From positions 1,364,001 to 1,428,000 of the forward strand of contig JAGTJL010000011.1 in NCBI GenBank assembly GCA_020746875.1: DNA of 64,000 nucleotides, given 5' to 3'. Made by a program: the position numbers and the translations under genes. Numbering within the stretch: position 1 is the first letter of the stretch; every line of letters starts with the position of its first letter. The notes beneath the pieces are model-generated. The model was not told where the DNA came from and made no database searches. It saw only the letters and a list, made by a program, of their open reading frames with translations. Shown here piece by piece: positions 54,748 to 64,000 of the stretch. The stretch comes from Rhexocercosporidium sp. MPI-PUGE-AT-0058 (lineage: Eukaryota > Ascomycota > Leotiomycetes > Helotiales).

Positions 54748-56764
54748 ATGGGCTATGTCGAGCTTTTCATCGAGAATTGGCGGCTTTTAGTTAGTACAGC
54801 AATCATCGGAGCTTTTGTTGCAAAGCTCGTTCTTGCGTCCGCCAATAAGCAAATGCGGAGGACCAAACTGGGCTTCTGTCCTCCCCAAGTCAGCGGCTGG
54901 CTCCCACTAAGTATTCTGATATCTTTCTTCCCTATCTAATATCTTCCCAAATTCATTATGCTAACTTCTGAAAGGTATCGACTTGGCAATCTCGGGCATG
55001 ATATCTTTGGCAACGCACCAATTCTTCGAATGGACGAGAACTCTCTTTGATACCTACGGCTCCACGGTCGAAGTCAATGCCATGGGAATGAAGGTTCTGC
55101 TGACGGAGGACCCCGAAAATATTAAGGCAATACAGATGACGCAGGTGAGTGGAAGCTGCTTCGAACTGCGTGGTTCTTGCCCCTCTTATCGGATTTCTGA
55201 CGAAATGAAAACCTAGTTCTCCGATTTCCCGAAGGGCGAACTTCAGCATAAGATCTTTGCGGCCGTTCTCCAGGATTCTGTTTTCGCGAGTAAGTTAAAT
55301 TCAATCGGGAAGCTGAGGAGCACGTACGAATTCACAACGAGAGGAGTGGAAAAGAACTAGGTCTGACAATTGAATGTGTAAAACTTCTAACACCCCATTT
55401 GCAGCCGATGGCGAAGCTTGGATCAACAGCAAGAAGCAGTTATCTACACATGTAAGTTCTGTATTATGGCTCAATCCGTTTGGCTTTATTACTGACTACA
55501 CATGATTGAAAGCTGGCCAGAGTTCGACCGGAGGAGTTCGATGAAACGGAATCACACTACAGGAAAGTTCTTACACAGTTCAAAACTGGAAAAGTATTCG
55601 ATGTTTATGATATTGTCGACCGATACCAGCTGGATCTCGTGAGTTGTGTTTACATGGGTACATCTCCAAATAGTATCGAGACTGGGGTGCAGCCAATTCG
55701 ATGGGCCATGGACACACTATTGCGCACCAACGTGTTCCGCCAGTGGTTCGGCGAGCTTGGTGTCCTGGTCTCCGAGAAGATCCTTTGCCCCTCCGCCGTA
55801 AAGCAGCTAGACTTATACCTGGATTCCCTCGCAAGCTATACCCTGGACAAACCAATTGGGGACATTGAAAAGATACCGCAACAGAAGCGGAATTTGGTAG
55901 AGCATCTCGCTGTTCAACGACTGGGGCGAAAAGCGTTGAAAGACCAGCTGATTGCTGTTATACTGGCTGCCAAAGATCCGACAGCGATTACTATTGCTTG
56001 GGCTTGTTTTGAGCTAGCACGCAAACCTGACATCTATGCGGAGCTGCGCAAAGAAATTATCGACAAGTGAGTTAGGAACGCTAGGCGTGTTTTAAATTAC
56101 GCTGACACTTATTTTAGAATTGGCAATACTGCTCCCCCTGATCTGGCTCAGTTGAAGAGCATCAAGATGTTGCGGGCAATAGTGCAGGAGACAATGCGCT
56201 TGTATCATCCTCGTAAGTCCAGCTCCCGCCAAATCGTGAATCTGTTAGCTTTCGGTTAGATATCTAATTGTAGATGGTATGACCCAGTTGGCATGAACTT
56301 GCGCAGCCCTCCAAAGGATACAACACTACCAAGAGGGGGTGGCCCTAATGGTGACCTTCCCGTTGCTGTCCTCGCAGGGACCCAAGTCAGTGAGTTCTAC
56401 CCCTAGTTTAGTTACGTCCCCCCACTACCAAGCCTGTCTGACAAAGTTTATCAAAGTTTATTCAGTCATCTCCCACCAGCGCCGCGAGTCAGCCGCTGGG
56501 AGGGATCCCGAGTCTTGGAAGCCCCATCGCTGGCTGGACTGGCAGCCTGATACATGGGACTACGTTCCTTTCAATCATGGGCCCCGAGTTTGTCTCGGCA
56601 GAAACTTTGGACAGATGCAGGTGGAATACTTCCTTGCCAGGACTGCGCAGGAGTTTGAAAGGATTCAGCCTCACGATTTCGACAAGTATCCGGGGGGAGA
56701 ACAACGAATCAAGCTGGAACTGAATACTAAAGCTGCTTGGCCAATCAAGTGTTCTTTCCACTGA
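54748..56764 (+). CDS. Cytochrome P450 monooxygenase (CYP52-like)
   Basis: Membrane-anchored haem monooxygenase, endoplasmic reticulum type. Eight exons: 54748-54910, 54975-55144, 55217-55289, 55405-55451, 55513-56066, 56118-56212, 56288-56389, 56457-56764; 503 residues, phases all agree. N-terminal anchor LLVSTAIIGAFVAKLVLA. K-helix VQETMRLY (E-x-x-R). Haem loop FNHGPRVCLGRNFG with Cys447. The I-helix reads ILAAKDPTAITIAW where most P450s have A-G-x-D-T-T, so the first Thr is Pro and the Gly is Ala. The order NLRSPPKDTTLPRGGGPNGD is that of the CYP52/CYP539 alkane or fatty-acid hydroxylase group. It is co-directional with and 1.66 kb upstream of the PKS, so it probably oxidises the polyketide. 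The internal exon 4 is 47 nt. The start ATG is the one before the anchor. Confidence 0.88.
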
Positions 56765-58422
56765 AATGGTACCGGATTCTACTAGATACCATCCATGCTT
56801 CATGTATTTAGTAAACAAATTCCTGTTCGGTATTGAGTAATATGCCTTTCTGGCAATATAGCCGCCAACGCGCGAGAATAATTGGCAATGCCGTGCTGGA
56901 GTCTGTAAGCGGATATTCCAATTTAGTATACAGTCCCCCTCCCGTCCCAACGTTATTCCGTGGAGGCATTTTTCTCAGCTGCTTTAAAGGTGGCAAAGTT
57001 ACTTCCGCTCACGATTGCTCTGTCAACATACCAATTTTGAATTCCTTATACCCCTTGTCTAACTACAAAGCAGCTAGAGATTTGCCCTTTTTGGGTTTAA
57101 CTGATAGGCAAAAGCTCTCCGCCGTACAACGTTAGGACGGGGGAGGGGCTGTAGGTCTAGTCATCACGGGCAATATACAATCATTGGTGCTGATGTCTCA
57201 TGTCAAAAGAGCCTGTCAAAAGAGCCTGTCAAAAGGCTTAGCGAACATAATAAGCTTAAGATACACCACATCCCTTATCTAGAGAATCGTGCTCCCCCTT
57301 CCGGACCCCCGTTCGATTTGAGGTTGCTTGAAATGTGACAGAAGTTGCAAAGGTTATTGAGAAGGGAGCAGTACCGCCATTGAGCGTAGAGCTTGAATGC
57401 ACGTGCAGAGATGGCTTCTGTTTAGCTTTGTGACATCCCATTATAGGAAGGTGCTGAGGAACTTTCGAGGTCCAGCTGACTTGTGTGTCTCTTGCCCAGA
57501 TCGTACACCGACCAACAGCAAGCGAGTAAGTGCTATTGAGTTATTCCAAGAAATCTACAATTTTATCCTGGCGAGTATAGAGTTTAGAGATGATGTAATA
57601 GCAGGGGGCTTTCCCCGTTTAAGCAGATTTGGGGCAAGATTAAGGGTATACTTCGGGGTATCGGATCAACCTTCTTGAGGAACGAACGGACTCGGCACAG
57701 TCCGCCTTAAGCGAGCATATAAAAGTCAATAAACAAGCTCAGACTGTGGGGAGAACATGCACTAGTAAAGAAACTGTTCCTTGGAAAGTGTTGCATACTG
57801 CAAAAAGACCGTGATAACGGGTAGCTAAGGACTTCGAAACTCTGATAAGATTTAGTCATTTCACATTTGTATGGCTTTTCACGGCGATAGAAGCTTGGCA
57901 ATCCGCCCAATCTCCTCCTAGGGAGTTCATCTGAATCTAGCGGAAACTCTCGCCACGCCTCCTGGCTTCGAAACCTTGACTGACATTTCTAGAATTGTTG
58001 TACCTTATCGATTGCTAAGGGAGGAATTTACTTGATTTGTATAGCTTACCAGGGGGATATTCTTGACAGGGCCTCCGAGAATAAGATGTGCGCGACTCGT
58101 GTGTGGTCTTTCACTTATTTTACTTTACAATAGACTTCCGTGTGTAAGTGTATACCCTGCTGATTTGAAGTCTTTTGGGTTTGATATCGGCAATTCCCAT
58201 CAAAGGCCTATCGGAGTTCTATGCTTGCGTAAAATCCCATTATTTAGAAGGAATTCTAACACTCCAGGTGCTGTATCTGCAAGACTGTTCTTCATGCCCA
58301 TATTCTCATATTTATTGTTTCCTCCCCCAATATATCGGCGCTGTATCGGCAAATCATCAAGCTGACATCCGTTCGAGGGCAAAATAAACTCCACAATATT
58401 CTCCCTTCCAATTCAGCCACCA
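56765..58422. other. Intergenic, upstream of the PKS
   Basis: 1.66 kb with small chance frames only (longest 100 codons, none with a domain). CTGTCAAAAGAG is tandemly repeated at 57209-57240. It probably holds the PKS promoter. I cannot identify a control element. Confidence 0.45.
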
Positions 58423-61400
58423 ATGGCCACCTCACCAAGCAATCTGCCGAACGGCAGCAGCCATCAAAGAGACGTCAATGAAGCTATTGTCACTGAGGCA
58501 TCCTTCACAAACGGCCACTTGGCGACGGACAGCAGCAACTCCTCCACTAGTACAAAATCCTGCCAGCCTGTACCTATAGCTATTTGTGGCATGGCATGCC
58601 GTCTACCTGGCGGATTGGAAGACCCAGGCTCCTTTTGGGATTTCCTGATCGATAAGCGCGAAGCTATCTGCAAGGTTCCGGCTGACAGATTCAACGTGGA
58701 CGCTTTCCACTCCCGCGTCAAGGGCAATCCGGGAACAATCGCTATGTCAAATGGATACTTTCTTCAGGGTGACCTGAAACATTTTGACCCGTCATTCTTC
58801 TCCATGTCACGGCGAGAGATCGAGCGAATGGATCCGCAGCACCGATTGCTGCTCGAAGTGACCCGTGAGTGTTTCGAATCGGCAGGCGAGAAGGATTGGC
58901 GGGGTACCAAGACCGGCTGTTACGTTGGGACCTTTGGGCAGGACTGGGGCGACATTCAGAGCGCAGATAGGTGGACGAGCGGTCTCTACAACGTGACAGG
59001 ACAAGGCGACTTCTTGCTTTCCAACCGAATTTCCTATGAGTATGATCTGAAAGGACCCAGGTAAGCATAATACAAGCAATTCTACCTATGACAAGCTCCT
59101 GGCTAAATCAAGTCAGTTTCACGGTCAAGACGGCATGCTCATCATCACTGATAGCCTTGCACCTGGCGTGCAACGCCCTGAAGAACGGCGAGTGTGATGG
59201 CGCCCTCGTCGGTGGTTCGAATCTCATCATGGCGCCAGCAATGTCGATCGTCATGACAGACCAAGGAATCGTGTCTCCTGACGGCCGTTGTAAAACCTTT
59301 GACGCCTCTGCCAACGGCTACGGTCGTGGTGAAGCTGTAAGCGCCATATACCTCAAGCGGCTGGACGATGCAGTCCGGGACGGCAGTCCGATTCGAGCCG
59401 TTATCAGGAACACAGGAGCAAACTGCGACGGCAAGAGCGCATCTTTGGCCTCGCCCAGCTCAGAAGCTCATGAGGCCCTGATAAGGTCTACTTACTTAGC
59501 CAGTGGCCTGGAGCCCAGCGAAGCAGACGTACCATTTGTCGAGTGCCACGGAACTGGCACCGCAGTGGGGGATCCACTAGAGGCTACAGCAATTGCCAAT
59601 GTATTCGGACAAAAGAAAACATACATTGGGAGTGTAAAACCCAACGTCGGGCACAGCGAAGGTGCTAGCGGTCTCACTAGTATGATAAAATGCATCATGG
59701 CGTTGGAGAACAAAACCATACCTCCCAACATCAACTACTCCAAACCAAACCCCAAAATACCATTTGCTACGACACAACTAGAGGTTCCTGTCGAGGCGGT
59801 GGTCTGGCCGGCTGGTCGCGCAGAGAGAGTCTCTGTGAACTCTTTCGGCATGGGAGGTGCAAACGCGCATGTGATATTAGAGAGCGCTGACAGCTGGGCC
59901 GCGAGCCCGGGCTACAGGCTTCGAAATGGAGTTGCTAATAGTGATGTTGACAATGTTCAATCTGCCTATGGTAGTCCAGCATCCAGCAAACATGAATCAC
60001 AACTCCTTGTCCTGTCAGCTAACAAGGCCGAATCTCTGGACGCCATGATACTCCAATACCAAAAGTATCTTACTTCTCATCCGCAATTCCTCAAGGACGT
60101 GGCCTACACGCTCGCCCACCACCGCGAACAAATGCGCTACAGAACATACGCGGTAGTCGTCCCTGGCAAGGAGGCGGTCTTCACGAAAATAGCCACAAAC
60201 GGTGCTAAGATAAGCAACATCACGTTCGTCTTCACTGGCCAAGGAGCTCAGTGGGCACAGATGGGCAAGGAGCTTATTGAGACTTTCCCTATTGTACGCT
60301 CCGTCATCCAGCAGATGGATAAGGCAATTAACAAGGTCTGTGGGCCACAAAAGTGGAGGATCATGGACGAGCTTTTAAGGCCGGCTACGGACGTGAACCG
60401 GATGGATGACGCCGAATTCTCACAACCACTCTGCACCGCCCTGCAAATCGCATTAGTTACTCTGTGGCGTGAGTTGGGTATAGTTCCGGATAGCGTAGTG
60501 GGCCATTCGAGCGGCGAAATTGCAGCTGCATATGCAGCTGGTAGCATCGGTGTTGAGGATGCAATCCTCATTGCGTACATGCGAGGCCAAGTAATGGCAC
60601 TCGGAAAAAGGTGTGGTGGCATGGCAGCGGTCGGTATGGCTGCGGATCGTGTTGAGCCACTCCTTCCTAAGGGTGTTGTGGTTGCTTGTGAGAATAGCAA
60701 TGCAAGCACTACTGTCTCAGGAGACAAGGATACTGTCATCTCCTTCGTTAACAAGCTCAAGGCAGAACATCCCGACGTGTTCGTGCGTATGCTACGAGTG
60801 GAGCAAGCATATCACTCGCATCACATGCAAGCCATTGGGCAGCAGTATTATGACTCTATCGCACCGCACATCCAAGTCTGCAAGCCCAAGATCGCATTTT
60901 TCTCCACTGTCACGGGTACCAGGGCTGCCAAGAACGTGACACTTGATGCATCCTACTGGAGGCGCAACCTCGAATCGAGGGTCCGTTTCTACGCCGCGAC
61001 GAAGAACTTGGTTGCCGATATGGGCATTGAAGGCCGGCTATTCTTGGAAGTAGGACCCCACAGTGCCTTAGCTGGGCCGCTGAGACAGATATTCAAAGAT
61101 GTCGGAGTGAGTCCTGGGTATGTATCTTCGATCTCGCGAGGTGAAGACTCTAGGCAGGCCTTCTTTCAAGCTGTCGGGCAACTGTGGTCAACCCGGTTCT
61201 TGACGAGACTCGGGACAGTGTGTGAGCCAGGGAACCTGTTGGTGGATCTGCCACATTATCAATGGCACCATGGTGAGCAGTACTGGGAAGAGTCAAGAGT
61301 TGCCCAGAACTGGCGGCATCGCAAGCACCTTCCACATGACCTCCTTGGAACGCCAATTCTCGAGTCACACCAGTTCCAGCCAACTTGGCGGCGAATTCTC

Positions 61401-63992
61401 CATCTTGAGAATGCAGAATGGCTGCGCGGCCATCAGATAAATAATGATATTGTTTTTCCCGCGGCGGGATACATAGCAATGGCAGGTGAAGCTATCCGCG
61501 AGCTGACCGGCGTGGATGATTACTGCCTGCGTGATATCAACATTAGCCAGGCCATGCTGCTAGACGACACGAGACCAGTAGAGATCATGACGGTTCTCCG
61601 GAAAGAACGACTGACAGACTCACTTGAAGGAGACTTCTACGAATTTGACATCTCGTCCTTCAATGGCAAGACCTGGATCAAGCACTGCTGGGGCAAAGCT
61701 AAACCCGGGAAGCCCATTGACCAGTCTCTGGACGTGGCCATACCTGACCTCCCACGAGTAGTAGAGCAAAATCGCTTCTACAAGTCTATGCTGAAGATGG
61801 GGTTGAACTACAGCGGTGCATTTCGGCGCTTGACGAACATCCGGGCCGATCCTGTCAGTAACAAGGCTGTTGCCACCATTCCGGCTGGTGTTCCGGTGAG
61901 CTTATCAGAGAGCTTCTACACGCTGCACCCGTCGACGGTAGACCTCATCTTCCAGGCTCTGATCGTTGCAGCTGTTCGCGGTCAAGCGAGGCTGCTGACC
62001 GATTTGTCTCTCCCTACTTTCGTTAGCGAGATCTACGTCGGCGGTGCTGGCGCTGGAGAGGAGACTGACCTCCAAGTCCTCGCTGATACGCGCGAGACTG
62101 CAGGCAACACATTCCTTGGACATGCAGTGGGCGTTTCAGGCAGTCAAGTCGTCTTTCGGCTCCAGGGATTGCAGACATCCCGTCTTGATACGGGAGAGGA
62201 GCGCGAGACAGACCCCCATGCAGCGGTGCAGCTTGACTGGAAGCCGCATTTTGACTTCGTCGATCCGGCCCAGCTGATCGTGCCGAGGTGCAACTATGAA
62301 GATCTTGTCGTGCTCTTAGAGAAATTCATGTATCTCTCGGTTCTGGACGCGCTCGAGAGGGTCGAGGGTGTGCAGAGAACTCAGGGCTACTTTGACAAGC
62401 TCTACCAGTGGATGCAGATGTTTGTATCCGACGCGAAGGCGGGCAAAAACCAGCTGCTCCCAGACGCCTCAGAGCAAGCGGCACTGCCATCCAAGGAGCG
62501 TGGACGGCTGATCGAGTCCATGTACACCAATCTTGTCAAGACACCGGCAGAGTTTGCTGCGGTGGGCATAAATAGGAATCGTCTTGCCCTCAAGGAGGTC
62601 TTTGAAGGGACAATAGAGCCGCTTGATATCCTAATGGAGGACCAGGCTCTGCACAAGATGTATGAGTTCTTGTCTTTCTGGGACTATGACGCCTACTTCA
62701 AACTCATGGCCCACAAGACGCCAAATCTCCGAATTTTGGAGATTGGTGCTGGAACTGGTGGCACCACGGCGGCGGTTCTCCCGACTCTGAAGACCGAGTT
62801 CGGTGAACGCCTGTACGCAAAGTACACATACACGGATGTTTCAGCTGGTTTCTTCAACAAAGCTGCCGAAAAGTTTGCGGCCTACGACGCCATTGAGTAT
62901 AGGACACTTGACATCACCAAGGATCCGTTGGCGCAAGGATTCGAGTTTGAGGGTTACGACCTCATCATTGCTGCCAACGTCCTCCACGCCACTCCTTGTC
63001 TCCGGGAAACTCTGAGCAACGCCCGGAAGCTGCTACACCCCAAGGGTAAAATTTTCATCCAGGAATTGGCACCCGTTACCAGGTGGTTCAACTTTATCGT
63101 CGGTACTTTGCCGGGATGGTGGCTCGGAGAGACGGACAACCGGCCTTGGGAACCCTACGTCTCGGCCCAGCGCTGGGACGCTGAGCTCAAAGCAGCCGGG
63201 TTCAATGGATTAGACACTGTCGTCTACGACCACAATGAACCATATCAGATGAATGCGAACATTATTGCCTCTCATGTAGAGCGATTCCCACCCACCCCCA
63301 AGGCGCTGACAATACTTCACGCAGGCAAAGTCACTGCTCTGCAGAAAGCTTGTGCATCGGCATTCGTAGAGAAGGCCGTCCAGGTCACATGGCACGATCT
63401 CCTGTCCAGTTCCCTGGATGACCTACCCAAGAGCCAGGACATCCTCTCTGTGGTCGATCTAGCTGCACCCTTTCTCGATGCCATGACTTCTTCAGAATTC
63501 GACTCGCTCATGGCACTGATCAGGCACCTTGAAGCTAAGGACTGTCTATTGTGGTTAACGCACGCCGCGCAGCTTGATTGCAAAGATCCGCGCTTTGCCA
63601 AAATCATCGGCCTTGCTCGTAACGTACGCTCTGAACTTGCGATCGACATGGCAACGGTAGAGTTGGATACTATCGATCCAATGAGTGGTGTGTACCAAGT
63701 TGTTTTCGAGCTATGGAAGAACTTTTCGGGTCGGGAAAACCACGATGGGAGTGCGGTAAAGCCTGATTTCGAGTACGCCATCAGAAAGGGCGTCCCTCAC
63801 ATTCCAAGGTTCCACTGGATCTCGGTCACAGATGAGCTTGCAGGCGCAGAGGACATAAGTGGAGACTATGCAATGTTAAAGGTAGGCCGAAGAGGGTTCC
63901 TGAACACACTGCACTGGGAACGACGACCTCTTGCGGTTGTCAGAAATGATGAAATCAGAATCCGAACGAGAGCTGCAGGGATAAACTTCAAG
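58423..63992 (+). CDS. Highly reducing polyketide synthase, 3' end outside window
   Basis: Iterative type I PKS. Exon 1 58423-59060, intron 59061-59116, exon 2 59117-63992 ending at a GTGAGT donor; the frame stays open to the edge and about 1,838 residues are visible. The KS covers residues about 50-480 with the Cys220 motif KTACSSS, His357 (ECHGTGT) and His392 (NVGHSEG). The AT is about 590-900: FTGQGAQWAQMG, Ser677 in GHSSGEIAAAYAAG. The DH starts about 965: His985 in GHQINNDIVFPAAGY (usual HxxxGxxxxP has Gly where Asn stands) and Asp1155 in HPSTVDLIFQ. A C-methyltransferase follows, with LEIGAGTGGTT around Glu1421. The ER begins about 1,790 (YAMLKVGRRGFLNTLHWE) and is cut by the window, so KR and ACP are not seen. 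The acceptor used (CAG 59114-59116) gives DLKGPSFTVKTACSSS. Confidence 0.93.
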
Positions 63993-64000
63993 GTGAGTCT

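Noticed and set aside
58464..63781. Numerous minus-strand frames within the PKS
   Set aside because: Shadow frames of a GC-richer coding sequence. The plus frame carries every PKS motif.
1..64000. CRISPR arrays, rRNA genes, bacterial operons or integrated virus genes
   Set aside because: No spaced direct-repeat array, no rRNA-like segment, and no viral replicase or capsid motif was seen. Gene structure is that of a fungal nuclear genome.

Overview
The window is nuclear DNA of a filamentous ascomycete (Pezizomycotina; Leotiomycetes-like is a guess). Short introns of about 45-140 bp with GT(A/G)AGT-type donors split most genes. There is a HET-domain gene, a Zn2Cys6 regulator, a highly reducing PKS, and AT-rich islands whose broken frames carry stop codons explained by C-to-T or G-to-A changes, the signature of repeat-induced point mutation (RIP). 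No bacterial, organellar or CRISPR features were seen. All exon structures were worked out by eye from reading frame, splice sites and family resemblance.

Layout. 0-12 kb is gene-sparse: an RPA12-like zinc-ribbon scrap (0.4 kb), an unknown 3-exon gene (1.9-2.4), a coiled-coil-like gene with one nonsense codon (3.3-3.8), a SUR7/PalI-family membrane protein (6.1-7.1), a MITE-like inverted repeat, a 140-bp direct duplication, a frameshifted short-chain dehydrogenase (9.25-10.3) and a small single-pass membrane protein (11.7-12.25). 12.7-17.4 kb is a RIP island holding a truncated Fot1/pogo element, a hAT relic and a decayed possible 2EXR-type gene. 17.6-19.3 kb holds gene fragments (unknown, 2EXR, RZ zinc finger). 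19.67-21.50 kb is a full-length Fot1/pogo element with 48-bp terminal inverted repeats, a TA target site and one frame broken only by six RIP-type stops. A HET gene follows at once (21.9-23.7). 24.5-27.4 kb is a second RIP island with a LINE RNase H relic, a 14-bp minisatellite and a third copy of the same Fot1 element.

28-30.3 kb carries two tail-to-tail paralogues, the plus-strand one frameshifted. 32.1-34.75 kb encodes a secreted CBM21-GH13 alpha-amylase. 36.7-45.5 kb is a compact block of four genes: an unknown 471-aa protein, a 292-aa unknown protein with an acidic tail, a nine-exon AAA ATPase, and a subtilisin fused to an N-terminal region resembling a STAND/NACHT domain without a P-loop. 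This block resembles fungal protease plus pore-former cell-death loci; that is only a hypothesis. 45.7-47.5 kb is cystathionine gamma-synthase and 48.4-50.5 kb a Zn2Cys6 regulator. An aminoglycoside-phosphotransferase-like pseudogene lies at 52.8-53.7.

The right end looks like a secondary-metabolite cluster: a P450 (54.7-56.8) upstream and co-directional with a highly reducing PKS (58.4 to beyond the window: KS-AT-DH-MT, cut in the ER). The Zn2Cys6 gene is a possible but unproven regulator of it.
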